From positions 1 to 64,000 of the forward strand of contig JAYODE010000018.1 in NCBI GenBank assembly GCA_038106185.1: a stretch of 64,000 nt of DNA, in the 5' to 3' direction. This DNA comes from UBA4582 sp038106185. GTDB taxonomy: Bacteria; Pseudomonadota; Gammaproteobacteria; Pseudomonadales; Azotimanducaceae. Made by a program: the position numbers and the translations under genes. Shown here piece after piece: positions 17,184 to 27,058 of this stretch. The first letter of the stretch is position 1; the number at the start of each line of letters is the position of its first letter. The notes under the pieces were generated by a model. That model saw only the letters and a program-made list of their open reading frames with translations, did no database searches and had not been told where the DNA came from.

Positions 17184-17234
17184 TTGGCCGAGGCCTGAAT
17201 TTGGTCGAGACCTGTATTTGGCCGAGACCTGACT
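17184..17234. repeat. Tandem repeat, 17-bp unit, 3 copies
   Basis: Three near-identical copies of TTGGCCGAGACCTGAAT-like units, each differing at 2-4 positions. Confidence 0.85.
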
Positions 17235-17932
17235 AGAGAAGCCACAGACAACCCACAGACAACCCTAAGTGCAGGTCGTACTTCCTGTTCCATTCAACAA
17301 AAAAATTACCACAGGGTTTTGTTAGGCTGAATGTTTGTTCGGTATTGGTTCACTTATGATTTTTGCATGCTTACCGAACGAAAGATGCCTTTTAGCTCGC
17401 AGGATAACTGAAGAGGAATGGCCGGGGAGTCAAGGTGCTGCAATAAACGACACAAGTCTCTTGAGTGCCTGTTACACGAGTTTTCGTCCAGTTATGAATG
17501 TTCGGCGCAGTTGTTGATGCGGGACCTACATAACCCAAATATTCATCGTTTCAGTCAGCAATCGTCATGATTAAAGGATTCTAATAGGCAGCCATTCCGC
17601 ACACTGTAGTCCTGCGGCAAGAGTCGAACTAATATAAAAGGCTAAATTAATGTACGCGGATATCCAAATCTGTAGGGGTCGCCGCTAGTACTTGCCGCTG
17701 TTATTTCTAGATCAGGGCCGGCGATTCAAAACCAGACTTAGATCTTTCTAAGAGTCCCGCGTCCACAACAAAGCGCAGTGTTTTCCCGTTAGAAGTCATG
17801 CCATACCCGCGTAATCCTGGCTGCCAATACTGCGATTTACCAATGTCGAACCATTATTGGCGGCCCGAGGTCAGGGCAGTAACATTTGGGCCTACAGCAA
17901 AATTTTGCTAGTTATTGATTCAAGGAGCCTAA

Positions 17933-18676
17933 ATGAAGTATCTACTCGCAACATTAATCGTATTGATGTCCTCTATCGCCTATGCAGACCACCATGCCCC
18001 AGCGGCAGCGCCTGTTGTCATGGAGATACACGCCTGCACGCTTAATGAAGGTGCGTCTCTTGCTGATGTCGTCAAGCTGGGTCGTGCTGAATTTCCGAAA
18101 CTGTTTAGCGCTGACAAACTCAAGATGAGTTCTTATATCTGGGAAGCTGTCGCGGTAGCGCCACCGTTCGATGCGCCTGATTTAAGGTGGGTAAATTATT
18201 ATCCCACCTGGGCTGACTGGGATGCCAGCGAGACGGTATGGCGCGACCCTAAAGCCGCAAAAACTGTCGAGAAGGTATTCTCGCTAATCACGTGTGACCG
18301 GCCAATGTTTGGAAACGTACAATTGGTTGCACCGATACCAGCAGTCGAAGAAAAGTATTTAATCGCGGGTGTCTGCAAACTTGAACCCGGAAAAAGTCTG
18401 GCTGATGTGAGAAAATATCGTACGCTCGCTCGAACTTCGGCGATTAATGCGGCGATTGAAGCCAATAATGGCGGCGCGTTAATTTATCCTGGTTTCGGCA
18501 TGACGGGGGATTTTGACTATGTGCAAACATTAACCGGTGAAAAGTCCAGTATGGCCAAGCTGATGGATGGTGTTAGAACCGGCACAGTTGCCGCGGCTAA
18601 TCAAACCTATAGCGAGATGGACAATCCTGCCACCTGCACCTGGGATCTACACCGAGCCCACGCGATAGTGCATTAA
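17933..18676 (+). CDS. Secreted protein with two ABM-like half repeats (paralogue of 16243-16995)
   Basis: 247 residues; signal peptide MKYLLATLIVLMSSIAYADH, cleavage after AYA. The same two-half plan as its divergent neighbour is visible: ACTLNEGASLADVVKLG near residue 33 and VCKLEPGKSLADVRKYRTL near residue 146, with aromatic-rich segments (YYPTWADWD; FGMTGDFDYV) and Cys near the half boundaries (TCDRP, TCTWD). Identity with the neighbour is concentrated at the C-x-L-N-x-GAS-x-x-DV motif. The start has a strong Shine-Dalgarno sequence (AAGGAG, 5 nt spacing). Predicted periplasmic or secreted protein of unknown function. Confidence 0.72.
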   Translation: MKYLLATLIVLMSSIAYADHHAPAAAPVVMEIHACTLNEGASLADVVKLGRAEFPKLFSADKLKMSSYIWEAVAVAPPFDAPDLRWVNYYPTWADWDASETVWRDPKAAKTVEKVFSLITCDRPMFGNVQLVAPIPAVEEKYLIAGVCKLEPGKSLADVRKYRTLARTSAINAAIEANNGGALIYPGFGMTGDFDYVQTLTGEKSSMAKLMDGVRTGTVAAANQTYSEMDNPATCTWDLHRAHAIVH

Positions 18677-19264
18677 TTCGTTTTTCTATCTATCAAGCCT
18701 TCAGCCCTCGCGATAGCTTAACAACGTCGCCTGGGCTCCAGGTTTGCCTGGCCTGTCTATATTTGAGAATACCTAGAAATTCATTCATAAAACCTAAAAA
18801 AAGCCAGTCAACGCTCAAAAATGCGTGTTAGTTGCAGCTGCGCCCATTATTCACCTATGATTTCAGTAGGTAATGGAACGGCGGCAGAATCTATAGACAA
18901 TTGTTGTAAAAAAGTTAATATCAGCACCATAAATTTGTATGAATAATAGCCAGCTGCGTCCCTCGAAGTTAAGTGGAAGGTCGGTTAATCTAGCTTAAAT
19001 TTTATGTAGTGCGTGGCTACCGATGGCGTCTGCAATAATTAGGGCAATAATGTGTATCGGCAGAGCGAGGTAGCGATGGTTTCAAGTGGCGGAGCATAAA
19101 AAAGTTCAGTAAGCGCTTCAATATTTGCGTATCCAGCCTAACTAGGAATGTGCGACTGTGATGGATTCGCCACCAAGCCTGATGGGCGTGAGAGCGGCTG
19201 ACCTGATCAATAATTGCAGGCCATTTTACAAGACATATTGAGAGACATTAAGAGGAAAGAAAGC
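18677..19264. other. Intergenic region, 590 bp
   Basis: Lies between two plus-strand genes. AT-rich in its first half; no coding potential, tandem array or clean terminator that I can support. Confidence 0.4.
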
Positions 19265-20428
19265 GTGAAGTATTTCTTAGTCATAGTAGCTTTTGGGTTA
19301 ATACCTTTTGGGGCTCAGTCTGCCGAACTGGCGTTACCCGTTCTTGAGTTACCAAAGATTTTTGAAAATGGTGAAGTCGCTGATGCCGACGATTTCAATA
19401 CTAATTTCGATTACCTAAAGGGTGTCATAGCGGGACAAGCCGAACAATTAGATGATGTTGCTAAGAATGCACCCTGGCTCAACCGTGGATTTGCGGGTGT
19501 CGCCAAAGAGCTGGAAGTGGACTGCAATCAAAATCCAGACGCGCTGCGTGTCGCCTATCTAGCCAACATTCATGAGCGGCACCTAATCATTAAGATTGCT
19601 GGTACCTGCTTTGGTGCAATCGGTTACGTTGAGGAAGTTGATCCGGAAGGCCAGGTGTTTTGGGCTGAGGTACAGGCTATGAACCAAGTCCTCGGCATAA
19701 GTAGTGGTAACCCAGAGGTGAATCCGAGAGCGAAGCTAATCCCCAGGACGATGGGTAATGAGAGTCGCGTTAGTCTCGTCTCAAGTTTTGGTAATGGTCT
19801 ATATCTAAACTACTTAGACATAGAGATGGGGGCTGATGACCCCTATTCGGTTCTCTATTCCCGCAATTCAAATGGTGGGTTACAGGATGTGACAGTCACC
19901 GGTCACCCGGAAGGAGTCGCTGGCCAGATTGGTGTGATGGTGCAGTTCGGCGCGTCGGCTTACTTACAGGCGACAATAACTGGAGTGGACTACGGCGTAT
20001 ATGGAAGAAAGGCTGGTTCGATTCGCATGATATCTTCAGATGTGACAGCAAGTAGTAGTGCTATCGAAATGGACGGTGGGGAACTTTTTTTGCAGTCTAC
20101 TGCGATGACAGCGCCAGCTGCCCTCATTCTGAGTGACGGCGCGCAAGCGGTTGGATATAGGGGGGAGCTGAACGGCGACCTCCAAGTGATTAGTGGCTCT
20201 CTGGCAAAACTGTTCAACCATTCTATTACGGGATCCATTAGTCTCGACAGCGCCATGGTAGAGCTCTTTGGCAGTGGTATCCCCGCCGACATCACGACGA
20301 AAATCAACTGTAATGGATTATCTCAACTACAGATTCAGGGTCAAAACATCAATAACAATAACGGTAATCAGTGTCTAGATAAGGCCGCTTGGAACTCGCT
20401 TATTAACGCTGCTTTCCCAGTTAATTAA
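19265..20428 (+). CDS. Secreted right-handed beta-helix-like protein
   Basis: 387 residues from a GTG at 19265, chosen because AGAGGAAAG lies 6-12 nt upstream and the product then starts with a normal signal peptide (KYFLVIVAFGLIPFGAQSA). An in-frame ATG at 19214 would put 17 hydrophilic residues before the signal. Residues about 25-60 contain NGEVADADDFNTNFDYLK, a motif often seen at the start of exported fibre-like proteins, followed by a short predicted coiled stretch. From about residue 190 the sequence becomes a ladder of short beta strands with small residues (GVMVQFGASAYLQATITGV, SIRMISSDVTASSSAIEM, DGGELFLQSTAM), typical of a pectate-lyase-like beta-helix. No catalytic residues identified; function unknown. 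Confidence 0.65.
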   Translation: MKYFLVIVAFGLIPFGAQSAELALPVLELPKIFENGEVADADDFNTNFDYLKGVIAGQAEQLDDVAKNAPWLNRGFAGVAKELEVDCNQNPDALRVAYLANIHERHLIIKIAGTCFGAIGYVEEVDPEGQVFWAEVQAMNQVLGISSGNPEVNPRAKLIPRTMGNESRVSLVSSFGNGLYLNYLDIEMGADDPYSVLYSRNSNGGLQDVTVTGHPEGVAGQIGVMVQFGASAYLQATITGVDYGVYGRKAGSIRMISSDVTASSSAIEMDGGELFLQSTAMTAPAALILSDGAQAVGYRGELNGDLQVISGSLAKLFNHSITGSISLDSAMVELFGSGIPADITTKINCNGLSQLQIQGQNINNNNGNQCLDKAAWNSLINAAFPVN

Positions 20429-20516
20429 GATTGACGTCAAATTTAAACGGTTTCGATTAATTTGAGTTCCTATTGGGATTGTACTTTGGCGAGGCGATTG
20501 ATTTCAGAACCTTGAG

Positions 20517-21953
20517 GTGAAGCGCCACTATTCGAACATGAGTCGATGTTTATTAAGTAGGCAGTGGCTTGCCGCAAAGAGTGATTGTTCAGTGAAAAAT
20601 TTTACCGCATATATTTTGTTTCTGGTACTTGCTGCGATGTCAGCAAGCATTAGTGCATTTCCTCTTGGTAAGGGGGTTCTGGGCGTGGCCATCTTTGGTG
20701 ATACTGATGGTGATTTTGTGGCGGACTCCATAGATGCCTTTCCTGAAGACCCAGCAGAGCAGTCAGATGTAGATAATGATGGCGTTGGTGATGTGGCAGA
20801 TACTGACGATGACAATGACGGTGTCGAAGATAGTGTCGATGTTTATCCGCTAATCAGTTTGGGCGCTTTGACCGACACGGATGGCGACGGCGTGCCTAAT
20901 AGCTGCAACAGCTCCTGCATTGGGCTAGGCATGGTCGCAGATATCGATGATGATAATGATGGCGTTTTTGATGAAGATGACGCCTTTCCGCTAGACAGTC
21001 GGTATGCTGTCGATGCAGATAGCGATGAGATGCCCGACGAGTGGGAAGATGAGTTTGGTTTGGATAAGACGAATGAGCGGGATGCTTATTTCGATAGTGA
21101 CCAAGATGGTTACCTTAACTGGGAAGAGTTCTATGCCGACACCGACCCCACGATTGCTTCAGGTCCGGCTCAAGTGCTTTACACAGGCCGTGCCGCCACT
21201 CTGATTCCTGGCAGCAGAGCTCGGTTCAGTGTGCGCTACACCACCACCGACACTGACCCTAACCTGTCTGGTATGGGGGTTAGGGTCCATTACAACTCAA
21301 AGTATGTGACAGCGATAAGTCTGGAAAATATTTTTGAGACATCCCTGCTGAGCGTCGGCGATCCCGTGGAGGACAGCTTCGATCTTGATGGGGATACTGA
21401 AACCGACAGCTATATTTTGGTTGCCTGGATTAGCTTCAGTGGTCCAACCTGGCCCGGTGAACTGGACCTGATCTTGTTTGATGTTGTGCTGAGCACCACC
21501 GCTGAGATCGCCGAGCTGAAGGAGTATCCCATTCGGTTCAGCGTTAGCGATACGCCGACCGGCTATAACCTGAGTGCGCCGAGCATCTATAACCCGGTGG
21601 TGTTGGCGTCGTTGGATATTGATGGTGATGGTGAGGCCAAGGCGCTGACCGATGGCTTGATGATCATTCGCCGTCTGTTTGGATTTTCTGGTAACAGCCT
21701 AAGTGCTGGCGCTGTCGCTGCCGACGCAACCTATACAACGTCGGCAGAACTGGCATCCCGTATTGATGCGATTACGACCGGCCTGGATGTCGATGGCGAT
21801 GGCGAGACCAAGGCGCTGACCGATGGCTTGATGATCATACGGCGCTTGTTCGGCTTCTCTGGCTCGAGCCTGACCGCGGGTGCCCTGTCGGCGACAGCGA
21901 CCCGTACTCAAAGCGCGGAGATTGCCGAGTATATCGATAGTTTGGTGCCATAA
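20517..21953 (+). CDS. Secreted Ca-binding protein: thrombospondin-type-3 repeats, cohesin-like domain, two dockerin-like repeats
   Basis: 478 residues from GTG 20517; a second GTG at 20592 gives a shorter, more typical signal peptide (KNFTAYILFLVLAAMSASISA). Three regions are visible. First, acidic thrombospondin type 3-like calcium loops (DTDGDFVADSIDAFPEDP, DTDDDNDGVEDSVD, DIDDDNDGVFDEDDAFPLD). Second, a domain of about 150 residues after PTIASGP with Y-x-S-K-Y-V and FDVVLSTTAEIAE, which resembles a cohesin-like beta sandwich. Third, two copies of D-x-DGDGE-x-KALTDGLMIIRR with LFGFSG, an EF-hand/dockerin-like module, ending SLVP. The C-terminal repeats are nearly identical to those of the convergent gene at 22635. 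Probable extracellular protein; partner unknown. Confidence 0.72.
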   Translation: MKRHYSNMSRCLLSRQWLAAKSDCSVKNFTAYILFLVLAAMSASISAFPLGKGVLGVAIFGDTDGDFVADSIDAFPEDPAEQSDVDNDGVGDVADTDDDNDGVEDSVDVYPLISLGALTDTDGDGVPNSCNSSCIGLGMVADIDDDNDGVFDEDDAFPLDSRYAVDADSDEMPDEWEDEFGLDKTNERDAYFDSDQDGYLNWEEFYADTDPTIASGPAQVLYTGRAATLIPGSRARFSVRYTTTDTDPNLSGMGVRVHYNSKYVTAISLENIFETSLLSVGDPVEDSFDLDGDTETDSYILVAWISFSGPTWPGELDLILFDVVLSTTAEIAELKEYPIRFSVSDTPTGYNLSAPSIYNPVVLASLDIDGDGEAKALTDGLMIIRRLFGFSGNSLSAGAVAADATYTTSAELASRIDAITTGLDVDGDGETKALTDGLMIIRRLFGFSGSSLTAGALSATATRTQSAEIAEYIDSLVP

Positions 21954-22978
21954 GGTCTGAAGTCCTCAGCGAATAAAGTTCTAAGACATCTGCCTAAGCC
22001 CTTAACGACAGAAGTAGGGGCCTCGGCAGACGCCGAGTTAGGCCGTGCAGGTTTGCTGTAGGTGTAACTCCCCGTAAATTTGAAAGAGGTATTCTTAGAA
22101 AATTAAATCCAGATATAGCGATAATCAGATAACGGCGGGGCAAATAGGCAACGGCTCGTTGCGATAACGCTAGTGAATAGGTATCCAAGGCTCATTAAAC
22201 GGGGAAAAAGCAGGGTGTTGCGCCGATCTCCATGCGCCCAGGCTGGCCGATGCAGAATGTTGATATCGAACCATTTAGTCTAATCGTCCGCCATGAGTGG
22301 CGACTTCATCTGTACAGTCGATTAATCTCACTCAATACTCGGCCACTGAGTGGTGGAGAGACACAATAACGAACGGCTAATAACGAACCGCTAACTCGGC
22401 TAGCGAAGAAGTACCCCCATGACAGCTGTTGAAACTAGTTCAAAGTCTGCAAACAACTGTTTCGGTGAGTAGCAGATGAGAGAATCTGTATCGATATCAC
22501 AGCCCGACATCACTGCCCGAGATTGTGCCTGACTCCCCATTTAATTCTCTTACGTAATTTACTCCATTTACTGAGCGTAGCCCCAATCCGGGTGATTGGA
22601 GTCCTTTTTGTTCTTTTAAAACCGCGCTAGATTCTCAAGGTACCAAACTATCGATGTAGGCAGCTATATCTGCACTCTCGGTTCTTGTCGCTGTCGCCGA
22701 CACGGCACCCGCGGTCAGACTGGAGCCAGAGAAGCCAAACAAGCGCCGTATGATCAACAAGCCATCGGTCAGTGCCTTGGTCTCGCCATCGCCGTCAATA
22801 TCCAAGCCCGTTGCAAACTCATCAATACGGCTCGCCAGTTCTTCCGACGTTGTATAGGTTGCGTCGGCAGCGACAGCGCCGGCACTGAGGCTGTTGCCGG
22901 AAAAGCCAAACAGCCGGCGAATGATCATTAAGCCGTCGGTTAGTGCCTTGGTCTCACCGTTACCATCAACATCTAATG
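21610..22978. repeat. Large inverted repeat of dockerin-like coding sequence
   Basis: Arms are about 21610-21950 (plus) and 22640-22978 (minus), separated by about 690 bp. Both encode the two-copy dockerin-like C-terminus of the convergent genes on either side, and long stretches are identical at nucleotide level (for example GATGGCGAGACCAAGG). Recent duplication or ongoing gene conversion between the arms is the simplest explanation. Confidence 0.75.
21954..22634. other. Intergenic region between convergent genes, 680 bp
   Basis: No gene supported. It contains a short tandem duplication near 22364-22391 (AATAACGAACGGCT / AATAACGAACCGCT) and a weak 6-bp hairpin CCAATC-CGGGT-GATTGG near 22585-22601 followed by CTTTTTG, a possible plus-strand terminator. 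Confidence 0.4.
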
Positions 22979-24474
22979 AATCTCCCTTTACCGCTAAGTC
23001 CCTCGTCTCGATATTGCGTTTTGCAAGAAAGATTTCATACAGAATTTCATTCGAGTCACTCTCTCGAACGCTTGCACCCGAGAAGTAAATGATGNNNNNN
23101 NNNNATGTCATGTAGTCCATCACCATTTACATCAGCATAAACTGGCTGCGAGTTTTTCAAGGCCTCTGCCATGGGTGGCCAAAGCCTTTCCCTTAAAAGT
23201 GAAAACTTATTTCCTCCGGTATTAATATAGACATGGGGATGAGTATCATAACCCCAAGTAGAAACAATGATATCGTCACGGCCATCATTGTTAACATCTT
23301 CACAGCTAATCCTGTAGGAATTATCATCTAAATCTACATTGCCTTCGACTTCAATAGGTATGGCAGTCAAGCTTCCGCCCTGGGCTGAGAAACCAAATAG
23401 CCGATAAACCCACCTCATGTTTTGACTTTCAACGATATCCATCCCGTCGTTATAAAAATCTAGTTTATAACTCGTCTGCAAATAAATTAGGTTTAAAGGA
23501 CTGTCTGACTGAGCGGAGATTTCGCAGCCATACTCGAAGGAGCCGCCCAGGTAATAGTGCCCATCTAACACGAGCAGGTCTATTGGTCCCTCATCGCCAT
23601 TCCAAGCTGTCCATGTCGTACGAATAATGGCGTCAGCGGTTGTCATCAGGGAATCTTTTTTTACCCACTCGTCGCTAAAGCTAGATCTAGTATGCAAGTC
23701 AATGACAGGCACACCATCCACCCGAGACGTGGATGAATACATTAATGCAGCGGGATTAGACGCCGTGCCCCGAAAAAACGTAAGGCCACCTTGCGTCATA
23801 TCAAAGCTTGCAACATTTACCCATTCATCTGTATACCGCCAGAACTCATTTTGTCCTCCGTAGCCAATTGGTTGAGTGACGACATCAATGCTGCCAACCT
23901 CATTATCCATCCTGTGCGCATTGTATCCTGTACCACAGGGATCATTGCAGCCAGTCCGCACAATGGAATAGGTACCATCGCCTTTGGACATAACAATGGC
24001 ATTCTTAATGTGATCTCGAGCATCCCAAGGGTCGGCTCTCCCATCCTCTCGACTCTGGGTCATGAAAACATCATCATAGCCATCCTCATTGAAGTCATAG
24101 ACAATGTTTTCAAAGGTTTTTTCTACAGCCACTATCTCTTCACCAAAAAGCTCGAAGGTTTGGTCTACAAACGAATGATCTTGATTTTGGATAAAAGCCA
24201 GTAGGCCGGCTTTAACTGGTTCATGACTTATAGTTCCTGGTTCTAAACCACACCACAAGCCCAACAAAATGTCTCTCGCGCCGTCCCCATTTAAATCAGC
24301 CAAGTTAAGCGTTTGTGCGGATGTATGATTGCCGCAAAGTTGATCGTATTTATGCCTCAAGTCTGGCATTAGTATTGGTGTGGCCTCGAAGAGATCATTG
24401 GACGCTAGTGCGTTCTCCGTGCTGAACGGTATAGTCAATGATAAAAAAGTCAGTAAGATTTTTTTAACGTTCAT
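22635..24474 (-). CDS. Secreted FG-GAP/VCBS-repeat protein with two dockerin-like C-terminal repeats (contains a 10-N gap)
   Basis: One gene split by a 10-N run at 23095-23104. The N-terminal part has a signal peptide (KKILLTFLSLTIPFSTENALA) and VCBS/FG-GAP metal-binding loops, such as NLADLNGDGARDILLGLWC, YDFNEDGYDDVF, DVNNDGRDDIIVSTWG and ADVNGDGLHD, indicating an integrin-like beta-propeller. The C-terminal part carries two copies of D-x-DG-x-GETKALTDGL with IIRRLFGFSG, ending SLVP, shared with the convergent gene at 20517. If the Ns are replaced by the CAT shared by both flanks, the frame is restored as DGLHD-IIYFSGA and the total is exactly 609 codons (608 aa). Exported, probably calcium-binding; function unknown. 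Confidence 0.78.
23095..23104. other. 10-N scaffold gap inside a coding region
   Basis: Flanking bases on the coding (minus) strand are ...GACAT before and CATCATTTAC after; they overlap by CAT, and merging them restores the reading frame. Confidence 0.8.
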
Positions 24475-25034
24475 AAAATAATTACTGCGTTAAAATTTGA
24501 TCTGGCCTAGCCGTGGCTTTGCCAGTTGATTTGATATTCACGGCAGGACTGCCCAAAGATACCTGCCGTTTACTCGAGGTTGGGTCATTTTCTGCATAAA
24601 ATGCTGCTGTAGCAACCTAACTCTTGAATAATATTGTGCGCCAATCTGACCATCCTAAACAGCGCACGCACCTCTGGCATCGACATCGAGACTCTAGATA
24701 CGAATAGAATCAGCGTTGTCTGCAATCAAGTTACATTCAACCATGTTTCGTAGCGAGTGAGCTTTATCGAACGCTCCTTGAAGCGTGCTCGCGTTATGTC
24801 TGGCTTCTTGGCGCTTTTGGTATTTTGGGTATTGGAGTTGGGCAGTTCTATTGCGTGAGGCCACCTATCCGGCATGGTTGTCGAGAAAAGTCAATTTGCG
24901 ACTTTTTTGTTTTGGTTTTTCGAGGGGTTCACCCAGCCAAACTGGCGTTTATTTTTAATTCTGACTGTTAATTGTCATTTCAATTGACATAGGACAAGTA
25001 AAACACTTAGATGGGGGGAAAAAAGGGGGCAAAA
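24475..25034. other. Divergent intergenic region, 560 bp
   Basis: Between two divergent genes for exported proteins. It contains one strong plus-strand terminator-like hairpin (24886-24911) without an annotated upstream gene; no coding region supported. Confidence 0.5.
24886..24911 (+). terminator. Orphan Rho-independent terminator-like hairpin
   Basis: AAAAGTC, 7-nt loop AATTTGC, GACTTTT, then TTGTTTTGG. A 7-bp stem followed by a T-rich tract on the plus strand. No plus-strand gene precedes it within the intergenic region, so it may end a small RNA. Confidence 0.55.
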
Positions 25035-27014
25035 ATGAAACGAATCAGTGCACCAGCATTCCTGTTGGCGTCCTGCCTGGCCATTTTGGCGGGTTGCGAC
25101 AACGATGACTCTTCGACTGAGGTGCTGTCTGTCTCAGCTGAGATTCCCACGGCCCCAAACATCACTCTGGTAGCTATATCGCGAACCGAACAATCGGTGT
25201 ACCGCAAGGGTGAGCCAATCAGTATTGGATTCTCTGTCAGTTCGTCAGGTATCAGCGCGGAAAATCTTCTCGCCAGCTTTTCTCTGGTGCCTGTCAGCGA
25301 ACTTGAGTTGTTGAAATCTGGCGGCTCAACTTCTGCTGAGTCGTTTGGAGAACTAGTCATCGAGTCCATCGCGCCAGGGTACGCGGACTATCAGGTCGAC
25401 CTGACCATTCCAAATAATCTGGTCGGCGGTCAAGATTTCGTCATCCTCGCTGCGCTAGATCCCGAAAGTGTCATCAGTAACGATAGTAACGCCGCAGACA
25501 ATATTTCAAGGGGTTTTACCCCAAGTTTTGATCACCCCACCACCAAGGTGATCACTGTCACAGATACCTTTATTAACGATTTAAGTATCGAAAACGCCGC
25601 GGTCGGCGAAGGTTTTATTCTACTGGAAACCCCATCGAGCGTTTTCCCTAACGGCACTACACCTTCAAACGTTGTGCTTGTAGACGATGATCCCAGGGAA
25701 TCTAATGTCGTTGGTCATATAGACGTGAAGAAGCTGGGTGCAGATTCTATGAACGCCTATATTCGGGTCGATGTCATCGTCAATGGTGCAGAAACAGCGG
25801 GGTATATGTGGAAAGGGGAGAACGACGAGTGGACTAACGAGGCCCAATATACTGTACCGTCACCGGACGAGGTGCATTTTGTACCCTGGGATATTCGCCT
25901 TGTTGCAGAGCAAAGAGATGCACTGTTCGCTGCATACGACGCTTCTGCGACGGAAAACGTTGCAATTTTTCGATTTCAAATTCAGCAAACTTCCGGTGCA
26001 CAGGATGAAAACCCGGCAAACAACAGTTTCGAGCTAGAAGTGCCGTACCGCTTTTACACACCAGGCGATGAATCAGATATTGATACAGCTTCTTTGCAAG
26101 CAATCGACCCTTCAGACAGTAGATCTCTTAAAATGCCATCAATGGATTTCGCTGAGCTAGGCGTGCCTATTGAGGTGCAGGCGGCGAGTTCTGATTCATG
26201 TCCCACTCCGAATTCCAGTGCCGGAAAGTTCAGCTTCGAGAAATCCTACAGCCAGACGTATGGCGATACAGGTAAGTTTGCAGTGAATCTCAGTTTCGTT
26301 AGTGAAAACAATATTAGCGGGCTAGATGGAAGTGCAAGTATCCATAATGAAGCAAAAGTTAATGCCTACGCCCTTGGCACGAAAATAGAGCTGGCTCGAG
26401 CATTTGGTGACGCCGGCGCCGATGTACTTAATCGAACAGCTGGTTATCATGGATATGTTCGGGTTTTCGGCAAGGTGGTGCTGGACGAAGAGAAATCCGT
26501 GTCGGCTGACTACGATAAAGAATGGAACCTCACTTGGAGTGAAGAAAAAACCTTCGCACGAGCAACATTTTTTGCTGGCCCAATTCCAATCACTATTAAT
26601 GCGGGAGCCGAAGGATCGATGGGATTTGGGGCGAGCCTAGCACTCGCTGGATCCGAACTCACTGGTGAAGGGAAGGTATTTTTTGCGAAGTTTGAGGCCT
26701 ATGCAACGGGCGGTGTCGATGTTGGTTTTGCGTCAGGTGGAATTCGCGCTGATATGTTGCTGCTTGACACTAGCCTGACGGCTACAGGCACAGCAGACCT
26801 CAGTCAAATTCTGCGCCGCGAAGTGACCTTGAGTGCGAAGGTCACAAATGCGCTAGAAGCGATAAAAGGGAAGTTCTCTCTCTATGCCCGGTACCCTGTT
26901 TGGAAATGGTGGGGTTTTAGAACGAAAGAAAAGACGTTTACGCTCTACTCCACAGGCGCTCTCTTCGATAAAAGTTGGGATTTGTTGAACGTATCTAAAA
27001 CCGTATGTTTCTAG
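25035..27014 (+). CDS. Putative lipoprotein of unknown function
   Basis: 659 residues from ATG 25035, giving MKRISAPAFLLASCLAILAGC with LAGC as lipobox; an ATG at 25011 would add eight glycine/lysine-rich residues that lie over the Shine-Dalgarno region (GGGGG). The first 350 residues look like beta-rich, CARDB-like domains (SVYRKGEPISIGFSVSSSG; NDLSIENAAVGEGFILLE; QDENPANNSFELEVPYRF), and the C-terminal third is a glycine-rich beta region with alternating aromatic residues (SAGKFSFEKSYSQTYGDTGK; GVDVGFASGGIRADM). I do not recognise the family. It is 44 bp upstream of the HEAT-repeat gene and probably co-transcribed with it. Confidence 0.65.
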   Translation: MKRISAPAFLLASCLAILAGCDNDDSSTEVLSVSAEIPTAPNITLVAISRTEQSVYRKGEPISIGFSVSSSGISAENLLASFSLVPVSELELLKSGGSTSAESFGELVIESIAPGYADYQVDLTIPNNLVGGQDFVILAALDPESVISNDSNAADNISRGFTPSFDHPTTKVITVTDTFINDLSIENAAVGEGFILLETPSSVFPNGTTPSNVVLVDDDPRESNVVGHIDVKKLGADSMNAYIRVDVIVNGAETAGYMWKGENDEWTNEAQYTVPSPDEVHFVPWDIRLVAEQRDALFAAYDASATENVAIFRFQIQQTSGAQDENPANNSFELEVPYRFYTPGDESDIDTASLQAIDPSDSRSLKMPSMDFAELGVPIEVQAASSDSCPTPNSSAGKFSFEKSYSQTYGDTGKFAVNLSFVSENNISGLDGSASIHNEAKVNAYALGTKIELARAFGDAGADVLNRTAGYHGYVRVFGKVVLDEEKSVSADYDKEWNLTWSEEKTFARATFFAGPIPITINAGAEGSMGFGASLALAGSELTGEGKVFFAKFEAYATGGVDVGFASGGIRADMLLLDTSLTATGTADLSQILRREVTLSAKVTNALEAIKGKFSLYARYPVWKWWGFRTKEKTFTLYSTGALFDKSWDLLNVSKTVCF

Positions 27015-27058
27015 GAAAATTGGCTTGCGGCTAACTTCTTCAGGGAGACATCGCCGAG

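Larger units (their letters stand above)
16996..17932. other. Divergent intergenic region, 940 bp
   Basis: Separates the two secreted paralogues. It holds two tandem arrays (17083-17134 and 17184-17234) and otherwise nothing I can support as a gene; a 60-codon open frame at 17335-17517 lacks any recognisable feature. Confidence 0.5.

Noticed and set aside
13935..17234. Tandem arrays as possible CRISPR
   Set aside because: Units are 13-17 bp with no unique spacers between them and no cas genes nearby.
22585..22610. Hairpin CCAATC/GATTGG followed by CTTTTTG as a terminator
   Set aside because: It is on the plus strand more than 600 bp after the nearest plus-strand gene and the stem is weak; noted only in the intergenic entry.
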